A DNA stretch of 64,000 nucleotides from Cunninghamia lanceolata (lineage: Eukaryota > Streptophyta > Pinopsida > Cupressales > Cupressaceae), in the NCBI GenBank assembly GCA_027924645.1, contig BSBN01000809.1, positions 40,516,001-40,580,000 on the forward strand, in the 5' to 3' direction. Position 1 is the first letter of the stretch; the number at the start of each line of letters is the position of its first letter. A program made the position numbers and the translations under genes. Shown here piece by piece: positions 35,051 to 46,844 of the stretch. A model generated the notes under the pieces. The model was not told the DNA's origin and did not search any database. It saw only the letters and a program-made list of their open reading frames with translations.

Positions 35051-36822
35051 ATGGATTCTAATGTTAAATTCATATCTGTGCCCTCCATTGCAGAATACTA
35101 TCAGATGATGGATCCCACAAAAATGCCCTCCATTTGGTTTGACCGAAGAAGTTCAGCCTACCGTGGGGTTACTAAGTGTGTTCATACGTATATTTTGTTT
35201 CCCATATAATATATTCCAAATAAAGGGCTAGTTTTAAGTAACATTATGTGTGACTCAATGCAGGCATAAGTGGACAGGGAGATATCAAGCCCAACTTTGG
35301 GACAAAAGCAAAGAGACTAAGAGCCTCAAGGGTAAACAAGGTCAGCTTTTATGAATTTATACTGTAATTAGTTATAAATTGAACACCTTTCTTTTTACAG
35401 GCCAAAATGGGCTCTAGTACCTATCAAAATCTAGTGTGCTTAGAAGGTTGTTTTTATAGGTTCAATGGTTTGAAACAATATCTCTGAGATTTCTTTGATG
35501 TATAGAAACAAGGTCTCAAATATTTTAGTTTTTATTGTCTTTATTTGAGGCTAGAAACAAGTTCCTTTTTTATGTATCTATTGAACAAATAGGTTTATTT
35601 CATTTGGATACTAATTAGAGTAATTTAACTGTCTCCTTATGATATCTGAATTCTGGATTATGATTGATTCTCCAGTATATCTCGGTAAGCAGATACATCT
35701 ATTGGCTTATTATACATCTATTAAGTGATTCGAATTCATAGTCTCTTTGAAGTTCTAGATTTATAATCGAACTGTTTATTGATGTACTGTAGGCGTATAT
35801 GATGAGGAAGAGAAAGCAGCCAGAGCTTACGATCTGGCATCTCTCAAGTATTGGGGTCCATTAGCTGAAACAAACTTTCCGGTATAATTTTATATAGAGT
35901 TTCATAGCTATTCTAGAATGTATTGTGTGTCTACCTCAAGAAATGTTTGTTTTACAAATATCTTTGGCGATCATTCTATTTTCTGAGATCCCACTTCCTC
36001 TCTCATAAAATGCTTAGCATGCTATTGTATAACATTTGGTTTTCCTTTATCAAATGCAGGTTAAAAACTATGAGAGAGAGTTAAAAGACATGAAAAACAT
36101 GTCAAGGCAAGAATATGTTCAATTTATAAGGAGGTATTTGGGTTTCCTACCATATATGAATCCATAGAGGTTAATTTTTTTTTTAAATTATAATAGATCA
36201 CAGACAAGTACTTGTGGACCTGTGCCAGAGTTTAATTCTTAATTAAGATTTTATTGAATTTAATTTTGCAGGAGTAGTTCTAGATTTTCTAGGAGCAAAT
36301 CAGTCTACCGAGGAGACACAAGGTTTGAATTTAATTTACTTAGATGAACTTATAGACTTATCTTAAAGATTAGTATGCTTCACTGCGATAAGTTGATGTA
36401 TAGAAATGCCAGCATTGACACAATGTAGCTCTATAATCCCGATGATATAACTTGGCAGGAACAAAGATGATGGAAGGTGGCAGGCAAGTATTTGTAGAGT
36501 TTCACGGAACAAGGCACCTATGGCACCTACTCATGGACTAGTAATGGGAGATTCCTCTACTCCATTCATTGATAGTCAAGAAGGATTAATGGCTTCAAAG
36601 ACACCAGCCTCTGAAAACATGATGTGTCTTGGTACCTGCACGAGAAGCATAGTCTGCTCTCCCGAGCAGCCCTCAGGTATTGTGAGAGTTGGTTGTGAGA
36701 ATGTAATGCCTGACAGCAACTGGATGGCATCCTCTCTTCGGGATCCAGAAAGTAAGTGTAATGCACAACCAGCATGTCAAGCTCCTCTGATATTCAATAT
36801 CTGGAGTGATATAAGGATGTGA
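35051..36822 (+). CDS. AP2-family transcription factor (AINTEGUMENTA/WRI1 type), truncated second AP2 domain
   Basis: Seven exons join without a stop into 262 codons: 35051-35175, 35264-35340, 35676-35684, 35793-35881, 36060-36133, 36272-36322 and 36459-36822. Every intron is GT-AG. The ATG at 35051 is the natural start, since an in-frame TAA lies one codon upstream. AP2 repeat 1 is complete: [31 protein letters not shown] across the 9-nt micro-exon, then [17 protein letters not shown]. The linker [13 protein letters not shown] leads to repeat 2, which starts SVYRGDTR and [15 protein letters not shown]. It lacks the usual YLGTF and AYD helix and continues into an unrelated 100-residue tail. 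AP2 proteins are nuclear DNA-binding regulators; here repeat 1 should fold and repeat 2 should not. Intact reading favours a real gene; a recent pseudogene or a missed exon are alternatives. Confidence 0.8.
35676..35684 (+). other. 9-nt micro-exon encoding VYL in AP2 repeat 1
   Basis: TATATCTCG lies between a CTCCAG acceptor and a GTAAGC donor. With the split codons on either side it encodes V-Y-L-G, restoring KGKQVYLG. A 9-nt exon coding VYL at this position is a known hallmark of double-AP2 genes, so its retention supports the gene model. Confidence 0.9.
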
Positions 36823-38205
36823 AGATCTTGGTATTTTGAAATAGGATTTTAGCACTTTCTCTCCATGCTACTTGTTTAACACAATAATCTCTGTGCCTTT
36901 CAGACTATGGATAGTCCTCAGACAGTGTAATAGGAACTTACATTATCATATCTTTTATATTTTCAAGACTAAGGCCTTGTCCTTGGGAATATATCCAGTC
37001 TTGGAGGAGCTCTCTCCACTTTATATAATATGTTGAACATTCAACTAATGCAATGTTTTTTCAACCATCAAAATATTTTTGTGACTTCTATACTGACTGC
37101 CTTATTCTAAGCAACCAAGAAACATGATTGAGAACGACCTTGATGGCAATCAAGCCACGCTTGCAATAAGCCATCAGAGGAAACATGTTTGAGAATAGAA
37201 TTGATAACACCCAAGAAGCTTTTTCTTGAACAATATGCCATCTCTATATGTAACCTGTGCAGAACATTTTTTAATTTTAAATTAAAAAATTAACTTTTGA
37301 AGTAAAACAAACCTTGAACAAATGACATCTCTATATGTATTCTGTTACATATATGTATTCTTTTATGTAAGCTTTTTCTTCAGGAGAACGCACCAGTGTG
37401 TCCCTTAGCTTCCGTCCCATCCAATCCAAACTGTAAACAGTTTAATGTTTTTATTAAACGCAGCTGTCCTAAAAGATTTATCACCGATCCAAGATTCCAA
37501 TGGTGCAGAAATTAGGGCTTTGTAGTTATTTTATTTTAGAAACACTGCTAACTTTTATTTTTTGGGCCTTCACATCAAGGCGTGGCATTTTGCATACCAA
37601 GAAATATTGGGCACCCTTTATTTTGCAGGCAGCTACGTAGACTCAGAGAGGTTTTTCCTATTTAGCACAGGAGTCTATTATTTTCTCTTTGCAACTATTC
37701 CCATATCCTGACAGGTTTGTTCACCATTGGATATTGAAACAAATAAAATAGAAAGAAAAACACGGGGAAATGCCGGTGAAGGAAGTGGAGATTGATGTTT
37801 AAGGAGAGCCGCCAAAGAGTAAGTGCCAAACAAAAAGCTGCAGACAACAGCCTTACAAGTATAGTCAAACTTGTCAAGTTGCTTCTCATTACTACTGTGC
37901 TTGTTTCCTATGTTATTTCTGCTCTCTTCAGCAATGGAGGCCATGGTTGCAGACTTGCAGCAAATTCAACTGAATTCTAAAAGGGAGCCTGTTGTCATTT
38001 TGTGCCTTCAGCTGCTACTTTTGTTCATTCATAGACAGTTTTAGGGCGATAGGAAATTGAACTGGATAACCTTGCTTAAAATAACTAATAGTCTAATACA
38101 TATGTGGTACAACTCATATTTTGTTTTGGTATTATGTATGTGAATTTGAACAATGAATGTAAATTTTATGTTTATAATGACATGTTATGTTCGATATCCT
38201 TTGCC
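36823..38205. other. 3' flank of the AP2 gene and intergenic DNA
   Basis: The first few hundred bases may be the AP2 3' UTR; no clear poly(A) signal was chosen. A 62-codon frame at 37792-37980 (plus) encodes a basic N terminus then a hydrophobic span (VKLVKLLLITTVLVSYVIS). It resembles a membrane anchor or the first exon of a membrane protein but matches nothing I recognise. Confidence 0.3.
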
Positions 38206-38729
38206 TGGTTGGAAATGTAAATCCAACTACAGCATTTAATGAACATATCATGTTTTTCTTGGACTTCTTCTCTCTTTCCTTTGCTTCCGTCCTGTTCTCA
38301 TAAATTTCTGCAGGGAATGCTGTCACGGGTATAGCCTTCTCCAGCGTATGGAAAAAGGCAGACTTTTGTCCATATTTTAATTTGGGGTCAAGTCTAGCTC
38401 AGACCAGTTTTTTGTTTGCTGTTTTACTTGTGTGCTGGGTGTAGAAAGATGAGAATGTTTATGCTCTGTTTTTATAAAAGAGAAGCATGCAATATTTCCT
38501 ATGCTAAGAGCAGCAGCTCTGTAATGCTCAGTTTTTCTGGGTTTTTTAATGTAAGAGCAGCAGCTCTCTTTTATTGAAAAGATATTTCTTTTTTTTCTCT
38601 GTGAAAATTGATTGCAGCTCTAATTTATTAAATCTCTGTTTTTTTTGTGTTTTTGAAGTAAAAGATTTCTCTAAAATGTAAAGAGCAGTAGCTCTGTGTT
38701 TTTTATTTTTCTCTGCCGTTTCCTTTATC
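38206..38729 (+). repeat. 5' LTR of the deleted copia element
   Basis: It begins TGGTTGGAAATGTAAATCC and ends near GCCGTTTCCTTTATC. It contains three near-copies of the palindrome-like AGAGCAGCAGCTCT at 38507, 38554 and 38682 (the last with one change). GTTTTTATAAAAGAG near 38470 is a possible TATA box. Confidence 0.8.
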
Positions 38730-38742
38730 TAGTATCAGAGTC
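38730..38742 (+). other. Primer-binding site, tRNA-Met type, mutated
   Basis: TAGTATCAGAGTC directly after the LTR matches TGGTATCAGAGC with two changes. The exact form is present in the copia element at 52917. Confidence 0.75.
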
Positions 38743-38806
38743 AAATTATCAAGCTAAAGGTTTTTAAGCAAAGTTTTTCAAGGAGTCAAGGTATTTACAG
38801 TCAACA

Positions 38807-41050
38807 ATGGCAGCCTTTAAGAAATCTTCAAATCCCTCAGTTCAATGGAAAAACTATGATTATTGGGCAATCATAATAGAGGTTTTATGGGATTTTGTCG
38901 AGAATGGTTTTCCAGAATCAGCTGATGCAACAGCATACAATGCTCTATTTCAAGCAGAGAAATATTTACTCCCACATAATAGAAAAAATGACTCACAAAT
39001 TCTCTTCTACATCTTCCAAACAATGCATGAGAGTATTTTTCTAAGGGTTGCAGCAGCAACAAAGTCAAAACAAGCATGGGATATCCTCCAAACAGCATAC
39101 CAAGGAATGACAAAGGTGAAAACAGCTAATTTACAAATGTTAAGAAGGAATTTTGAAACAATATACATAAAGGATTCTGAATCAGTAGATTCATTTTTCA
39201 TCCAAATTATTGGATTGGTTAATCAAATCAGATCTTATGGTGAGACTCTTGAAGATAGGAGAATAATTGAAAATATTTTAAGAAATTTACCTACATGGTT
39301 ATAGAGGAGATAAAGAATCTCTCACAATTTTTCAATTAATGAGCCTTATAGGCTAAGCAGGTCAACAAACTCATCCTTGGAGCGTGCTTTCAAAACACAA
39401 GTTTCAATCAGTCATGGTAGAGGTAGGAGAAGATCCAATTTCAGAGGTAGAGGAAGAAATTCATATAGAGGTGGAAGAACTAGCCCATCAAACTCAGGTG
39501 AAAGAGGTAGTAGCAAAAATCCAAGTCAAAATCCAATCCAAAATCAATCTCAAGGCCAAATATATGACAAATATCAAGTCCAATGTTATTATTGCAAAAA
39601 AAGTATGGCTATTATTCAAATGAATGTAAAAAAATATATTTGATTTTAGCAGACAAAATGCAAACTTTATAAGAAAAACCAAAACCAGAGTAGTATGTTT
39701 TTAGCATGTAATGTTGCACAAAAAAATCAAACGGATGTATAGTTTCTAGACTTGGGTTGCAGCAACCACATGACATAGAACTTAGAAATGTTTTCAAGTT
39801 TGGATGAAAATGTAAAATCAGATTTCACATTGGGCAATGACAACAAAGTGCCAGTTATGGGAAAATGAAACATCAATATTCTAACCAAGTAGGGGGAGAA
39901 AAAATTTATTTCAGATGTCTATTTTTTTCTAGGTTTAAAACACAATTTAATGAGCATTGGGCAACTTGTTCAAAAAGGGTATAGTGTATTTTTCAAAAAT
40001 AGAGAATGCACAGTTATAGGTAAATTTCTAAGCAATCAGCTCATTACAAAAGTCCAAATGACCAACAATAGAATGTTTCCCCTAAGGTTCAAACTGGTTT
40101 GAGGTTGGAATTTGCTCAAGAAAACACCACAATGACAAGTGGATCAAGAAAAAGTTGTAGCAGTCACTCAAATAATCTTTCAGGCAAAAATAAAAGATGA
40201 GAATTGCCTTTGGCATCTACAATTTGGACGCCTCAATTTTGGAGGTCTAAACCTACTACATAGGAAAAATATGGTAAAGGGTTTGCCACTAATAGAAAAA
40301 CCCAAAAGTGTATGTCAAGGTTGCATCTTGGGAAAGCAACATAGAGAATGATGTTAATTTTTTTATGTCTATTTTGTTCCAAGTTTAAAACACAATTTAA
40401 TGAGCATTGGGCAGCTTGTTCAAAAGGGCTGTACAGTATTTTTCAAAAATAGAGAATGCATAGTTTTAGACAAATTTCCAAGCAATCAACTCATTGCAAA
40501 AGTCCAAATGACCAACAATAGAATGTTTCCCCTAAGGTTGAAACTAGATTTGAGGGTGGAATTTGCTCAAGCACACCCTGCAATGAACCCACAAGTGGAT
40601 CAAGACAAAGTTGCATAAGTCACTCAAGAAATCTTATAGGCAGAAATAAAAGATGAGATTTAGCTTTTGCATCTACAATTTGGACACCTCAATTTTGGAG
40701 TTCTAAACCTACTACATAGGAAAAACATGGTAAAGGGTTTGCCACTAATTGAAAAACCAGAAAGAGTACGTGAAAGATGCATCTTGGGAAATCAACATAG
40801 AGCATCATTTCCAATAGTTTGGATGAGAAGAGTGTTGAAAGATTTAAGGCATGAACAAGAAGAGGCAACTAAGATTTATTGTGACAACAACTCAGTGATA
40901 GATTTGTCCAAAAATCGTGTTTTTCACAATAGAAGTAAGCATATTGACACAAGATATCGTTTCATTAGAAAGTTGATCAACAATGAAGAGATTTTTTTGA
41001 ATTTTGTAGGTCTGAATATCAGTGTGCAAATATTTTCACAAAGACATTAG
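38807..41050 (+). pseudogene. copia gag-pol remnant with internal deletion and duplication
   Basis: An ATG at 38807 opens a 165-codon gag frame (VQWKNYDYWAIIIEVLWDF, then NLQMLRRNFETIYIKDSESV, NQIRSYGETLEDRRIIENIL). After a stop come an Arg/Gly/Ser-rich segment, a partial knuckle QCYYCKK and a protease remnant (LGCSNHMT, KHNLMSIGQLVQKG). The pre-integrase segment (LWHLQFGRLNFGGLNLL, CILGKQHR) occurs twice. The second copy runs straight into RNase H (ATKIYCDNNSVIDLSKNRVF, HIDTRYRFIRKLI), so the integrase core and the whole RT were lost. Stops are frequent. Confidence 0.85.
39915..40800 (+). repeat. 450-bp internal tandem duplication in the copia element
   Basis: Unit 1 (39915-40364) and unit 2 (40365-40800) share ATGTCTATTTT, TTTAAAACACAATTTAATGA and AGGAAAAA(T/C)ATGGTAAAGG in the same order. 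Each encodes KHNLMSIGQLVQKG through GNQHR or GKQHR. They differ by scattered substitutions. Confidence 0.85.
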
Positions 41051-41122
41051 GGAAAGAAAGTTTTGTGTTTCAAAAAGGTTGTTTGGATATCATACATGAC
41101 AATAGTTGTGATTAAGGGGGAG

Positions 41123-41637
41123 TGTTGAAAATGTAATCCCAACCATCGCATTTAATAAACTTAACTTGTTTTCTTGGCTTCTTCTCTCTTTCCTCTGCTT
41201 GTGTCATGTTCTCATAAATTTCTACAAGGAATGCTGTCATGGGTATGGCCTTCTCCTCCAGCGTATAGATAAAGGCATACTTTTGTCCATATTTGAATTT
41301 TCTATCAAGTCTAGCTTAGACCAATTTTTTGTTTGTTGTTTTACTTTTGTACTGAGCCTAGAAAGATGAGAATGTGTTTTCTCTATTTTTATAAAAGAGA
41401 AGCATGTACTATTTCCTATGCTAAGAGAAGTAGTTCTGTAATGCTTTGTTTTCTAGGTTTTTGTAATGTAAGAGCAGCAGCTCTCTTTTATTAAAAGATA
41501 ACTTTTTTTTTCTCTATGAGAATTTCCTGCAGTTCTAATATATATAATCTCTAGTTTTTTTTTTGGTGTAAAAGATTTTTGTAAAATGTAAAGGTAGTAG
41601 CTCTATGTTTTTTTATTTTCCTCTGCCCTTTCCATCA
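41123..41637 (+). repeat. 3' LTR of the deleted copia element
   Basis: It follows a polypurine tract (AAGGGGGAG at 41114-41122), begins TGTTGAAAATGTAATCCC and ends CCCTTTCCATCA. It aligns throughout to 38206-38729 with many substitutions, so the insertion is old. One AGAGCAGCAGCTCT remains intact (about 41473) and the other two are altered. Confidence 0.85.
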
Positions 41638-43313
41638 AACCTTAGTTCTTTCTAGTTGAAGTTGAAGATGGAATTTCAAGACAAAACTTATCAAATCATA
41701 CGTTCAATTTGTAGTAATCCTAGTTCTCTCTTTAAACCAGATGATTTAATTTAATAAGTTTATAAAATTAAACATTTTGTTTGTAACAAGGCTGCACTGC
41801 AGCGAAATTCATGCCAAATGCTGGCAGAATGGTAGAATGGTTTTGTCCTTGGCAATAGTTCATGGCAGGTAATAACTTACAAGAAAATACAATTGTAGCC
41901 AGAATCCGCATCAATTATTGATTATTGATTATGGCTTGATGGAAGATGTGTCTTTCCATAGTTATATTACTTTTCCAGAAGTTAGGTTCCATTGACAAGT
42001 AAGTTTTCTTGTATTTTTTTAGGATATGAAGTGTGTTTAACCCAAATTTCTTGTTTCATTTTCCCATTACTGATAGAAGTTTTAGTCCAAACTATCTCAG
42101 TTCATTAGCTAAATTAATGCAGATTTGTCTCTCCTATAGGAAGAAATTTGCTGAAATTTTTGTTTCATTATGAAATTCTACAAAACACTAGCATTAACTT
42201 CAATACCATTTTTTAATAATTGATAGAATTTTTTAAGCTTAAATATTTTGTGTTTTCTTTTCCAAAATAAATTTGCCTTTATGTTTGCATGAGGATAGAC
42301 TTTATTGCAACTTTTACCTAGCACTGTGAAAGTTTTGCAAAATTATAAGTTAATATAGCTTTTTCTAGGTACTTTTAATTCAACATTTGGCTTTTTTGGG
42401 GGACCTTAAGTGGAAAATTTGCCTCTTTCTTAGAGTAAATTTTAATGCAAATTTACTGATTCATGATTTTAAAGATGGTTGTATTTTTTTATCTAGATTT
42501 TCGATAAACAATAAAAGTAATAGATCAGAAGGAACTGAGGATGCTAGTTAAGAAGATGCAGGGTCGATCCTAAAAATTCATGGCAATTACGTGATAGAGA
42601 CAGGGTTGGATGCCTTTATTTTGAGTACTTTGAGTGATTAACACCTTATGCAAGAGTGCCTCTAATTAACAAGACAACCTTAAACTTCTTATTACTGTTA
42701 CTCTAGCTTGACATATTGTGTTTTATCCTTTTCATCTTCAAACGGAGTAGAGTTTAGCCAAATTAATTCTTTTAATTTTTTTAGTGAGGGAGAGAAAAAA
42801 ACATTATGCATTATTATAATGAAAGCTCTTTGTAAAGGTTGCCCTAAATTCTAATCAAACTAAATAAATGGCAACTTCTGAAATTGATCCCTAGTCTTTG
42901 AAATTCTCTGTATTTGTTCTTGCAAACTTGCAAACCCATGATTGGATAGAAAAGTTCTAATTTCTTTGGTTATATTTACCTTCAGATCAATTATTTTGTG
43001 CTAGAATATCATGATCTACATAAATGAAATGAGACTTCTAATAACAAAAGATTCCAAAACTAAGGACAAAAAGTTTATGGTACCATGTCAAAAACTTTGT
43101 TCAACTTTTGGCATTTTGGGAAAGGTAGCCACTGTCTGCATAAATCTTTACAAGGAAAATGATACCAAGAGCCTTGAAGAAAAAATCCAGAAAACTATAG
43201 ATATTGTTTCAATTCAGATGTTCCACGTGAAAGTTTTAGTGCCAATAACTATAAAAATTTCCTGCAACTGTTGATGGGAGAAACTGTGTGTTGCAGAGGG
43301 AACAAACTAAGAC
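41638..43313. other. Intergenic stretch
   Basis: AT-rich. An open frame at 43011-43274 (87 codons, Lys-rich) has no recognised domain. Confidence 0.35.
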
Positions 43314-45372
43314 ATGGCTATAAATTGGAAACAACAAAACATACAAAATTCGAGAAAGAAAATAAACAAAGCTCTTTGGAAAGAGGTGGTGAATAGTTTG
43401 GAGCGTAGAATTGGTTCTTGGAAAGGAAGATGGATTTCACTGGTAGGCAGGATTACTCTGATCAAATCTGTGTCATCGACTATTCTAGTTTGTATGATGT
43501 CAGCCTTGCAAATGCCTAAAGGTATCTCTTTTCAGATAGGTAAAATTTGTAGATGCTTCCTCTAACAAGGGTCAACAGAGGAGAGAAAGATTCATCTGAT
43601 TGCGTGGGAAAAAGTATGCAAACCTATCCACATGGGAGGTGCAGGCATCATCAATCAGGTACTGCGAAACATGGCATTAGGTGCCAAGCTAGCTTGGAAA
43701 ATGTATAAAAAACCTCATTCTAAATGAGCCAAGATTTTGCAAGGAAAATATCTAGATAACGATTTGCTAGAAAGAATTTTCACAATTGCAAATCCTCCGA
43801 AGGGCTCTTCCATTTGGAATGTTATTGTGAAAAGTAGAGAGGTTATATTACCCAAGCTCTCATGGGCAATTCATAATGGAAGCAAAGCTAATTTTTGGAA
43901 CGACTCATGGAATGGTTGTCCCATACCTACAAAAAGAGATGATCTAAAAGAGGCTAAAGTATTTCTTATGAGCAAATGGGGTGAGAAAGTTTCAAAGTAT
44001 TTTCAGATTGATGAGACTTGCTTTCCTCCAAGAGCCCGTTGGAGAGACTTCTTCGGTTATGATATTTCTAAAAATTAAAAAGTTATTCTTAAATCCATTC
44101 TAGATGCTAGAATCATTGACCCCTCGTCCAAGGAAGATGAGCTCATTTGGTTGGGTGACAACTCTGGTAACTACAAGGTCAGGCAAGGATATAAATGGCT
44201 CTCTTTAAAAGGTGTTATGGACTAGCCAGTTCAATTATGCTGATCATATGCCCTCCTCCCTAAGGTGGGAGCCTTTGCTTGGCTTGTTCTAAATAAAAGA
44301 ATTCTAACTGGCGATAGGATTCAAAGATTGGATATAGGTAAGAGCTTTAAATGTGTCCTGTGTGGAGAAAAGGAGGAAACTGTTGATCATCTTCTCTTTC
44401 AGTGACACTTGGATGTGGCTGGTTAAAAAGCTAAATTGGTCTTCAGCCTTACCAAATACACTGTTACATCTTTTCAAAGCATGGCCCCATCTCTTCCAAG
44501 ATTCCACCTTTCACAATATCTGGTTAATTTCACCTTCTCTTTTAATCTGGCATCTTTGGAAAGAGAGAAATTTCAGGATTTTTAGACACAAATCAAAGCC
44601 GGTACAATTTTTCTTGGAGGATTTAGAAGGATCTATTGTGGAAGTGATGAATGTGAAGTTTAGAAAGGATAATAACAAAAAAACTTCTTGGACCTCCTGG
44701 GATAGCCTTACTCTTCAAAATTAGCGGGAGTTAGAAAGACCAGCTCCGAGTTCGTTTGTTCAAAAGGATGGACCTAAAGTCGATAGAAATAGTGTTAAAT
44801 GGTGCCCACTAAATGGCCAGTATAGCAATATCAACGTGGATGGTGCAAGCCGAGGTAACCCTGGTCCATCGGGGATAGGTTGTGTCCTTAGAGATTCTGC
44901 AGGAAACTTGTTAGGAGCTAAGAGCACAAAACTCCCCCATGGTTCTAATAATACAGCAAAAGCCTTTGCAGTGTTTCATGGTGTTCAGTTAGCTTTAGAT
45001 TTTGGGGTGCGTCATATTTGGATTGAGAGTGACTCTCAAATTATTGTCTCAGAGGTTCAAACCAGAAAGGTAGGGTGTTGGCATTTGTCTTATATTCTAA
45101 ACCAAGTCTGGTTTTTATTGGAGAAATTCAACTCTTTCAAGATCTCACATTGTTATTGAGAAGCTAATAAAGTGGCAGATTGCCTGGCTAATAGAGCAAT
45201 TGATCAAGATGCTCAGACCTTCCTTATTTCAGCCTCACAGGATGTCTGCCCCCAAGTTTGCAGGCCTTGGTGGATTTCGATAAGGACTCATCCCTTCCCA
45301 GGGGAAACATGCTGCCTTTTTTCAACAGATTCTCAGCTGCATGAGAATAGCAAGTTTTTGTTTAAGCAATGA
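43314..45372 (+). pseudogene. LINE RT C-terminus, zinc knuckle and RNase H
   Basis: The thumb region reads GSWKGRWISLVGRITLI, then IHLIAWEKVCKPIHMGGAG and NGSKANFWNDSWNGCP, the usual order in plant L1 ORF2. A zinc-binding CVLCGEKEETVDHLLF lies near 44350-44400. RNase H begins with INVDGASRGNPGPSGIGCV at 44828 and has IWIESDSQIIV near 45020 and KVADCLANRAID near 45170. The usual catalytic Glu after NTA is Lys here (NNTAKAFAVFHG). Stops and frameshifts near 43563, 43727, 44076, 44222, 44404, 44722 and 45157 make the copy inactive. Confidence 0.9.
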
Positions 45373-46844
45373 ACAGCTGGTGTGCGGTAAGTGCCACGGT
45401 TGGGTGGCGGGTTCGTCAACCTATTTGAAGAAGACTTGCCTACACGATAAGTGGCAAGATTTCAGCTTCGTCGAGACTTATGCTAGGTCAATTTGATTGA
45501 CTTTAAAAAGTTATTTTTTCCTCAGCAACGGTTCTTTATGGCCTTTCCCAATTGGTGATCGGGTGGGTACAACTGGCAAGTTTCAAAGGTCTGAGGCCTT
45601 GGGATCGTCACCTTGGCTGAAGTAAAAAAGCGATTCTCCACATTTCGTATTCTTGTTCTCGCAGTATTAATTTCTGGTTAGTGTGAAGATATGCCCGCTT
45701 GATTGGCTCGTGGGGAGCGGCGTGGCATTATTTATAATCTCCTTGGTTAGTGAAGACCACTTGGCTTTTAGTACTCCTGTCATCATGATTTTGCAATGTT
45801 ATAAGCTCAGTCCCATAAATGGGAAGTCCCTTCACACGATTCAAAGATATCGTGCAAGGTCTGCGGGGGTTTTTTAACTATTTTTTGGAGCTGCCTTGGC
45901 CTTGATGGTGACAGGAGATGTACTTGCCTCTGATACGTGCTCAAACTCTGGTAATATGAAGTCTGCCCAGCCTGGCAATATCTTGCCTTGAGATTGGGCA
46001 AGGACAGTGCGTACACTTCCAGTTTCTTCCTTCCAAAGTTTACCTTATGATGATGCTTCATAAGGCTCTTGTCACGCTGGCACTCTTTTCTCTTTGTATG
46101 CATTTCCTGAGAGACCAGCTTGAATTGCAACCTGCGATTCTTCTCCCTCGCGATGGCAGGGACATGACTTAACCTTAGATTGTTCTTCCTTCCGTTGGAT
46201 TGGGAGCCGGAGGGGAGGGGCAAGATAATAGTGTCTGATCTTATGACGCTCATTGAGAGATTGCACACTCCTGCAGTTCGCTGTGAGATGTATTGCAGGG
46301 CATAGGTGGTTCAAAGGTTATCCAGGGAGAATCCTTAATTACTTAGATATTGTTTCCCACATTCTCTCCAATGTGATGGACCTCGTCCAAGACCCGGAAT
46401 ATGTGCATAAATTCGCCTCTTGACTTTTTAAAACAACATCTACATTGTTGATAGATGGGCGATGGCTGTGAAAGGGTACGAAATGGAGCAGGGTGATGCG
46501 CTCATTGGGGGTCTGTTTCAGCTTCAGTCTTTAAGAGTTTCAGCTCCTCATCAAGCTATCTACAGAGCCTTGTAATCCTCCTCCAAATCTCTGAGTAGTG
46601 AGGCGTTGGATAGAGAGCTTGCGGCCTTTAGCTTCATTTTCACCAAGATGGACGCAAAACGCATCTAGGACACTTTGACAGGTATCAGATTTGTTAGAAT
46701 TCATGCCCTTGATTTGGCTCCTCGTATTCCAAATGATACCTTTGATGATCCGGATGATGGGGATGACGATGCTCAAGGCGAGGTGGGAAACCTCAATGCG
46801 ATCTTAGACCCGGCGGCGCTCCCCTCTGCTAGCCTTGCGGCTTA
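45372..46844 (+). pseudogene. Degenerate extra reading frame downstream of LINE RNase H
   Basis: After the RNase H stop, one plus-strand frame can be followed for about 360 codons with several stops: CGKCHGWVA, TYLKKTCLHDKWQDFSFVET, KICPLDWLVGSGVALF, GDVLASDTCSNSGNMKS, then NVMDLVQDPEYVHKFAS. After a frameshift near 46460 it continues as RWAMAVKGYEMEQGDALIGG and ends in an acidic tail (DDPDDGDDDAQGEVGNL) with a TAG at 46842-46844. The stretch is richer in GC than its surroundings. I recognise no domain. The same position relative to the 3' tail is occupied by the frame at 31598-32329, so this may be a third LINE ORF. Confidence 0.4.

Larger units (their letters stand above)
38206..41637 (+). 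mobile_element. Internally deleted Ty1/copia element with two LTRs
   Basis: The LTRs at 38206-38729 and 41123-41637 are clearly homologous. They bracket gag, a protease remnant, the GAG-pre-integrase segment (twice) and the end of RNase H. Integrase and reverse transcriptase are missing, so the element is non-autonomous or dead. No matching target duplication is visible at the ends (TTGCC on the left, AACCT on the right). Confidence 0.85.

Noticed and set aside
43011..43274. 87-codon plus-strand frame as a gene
   Set aside because: No recognised domain, no splice partners found, and it ends just before the truncated LINE.
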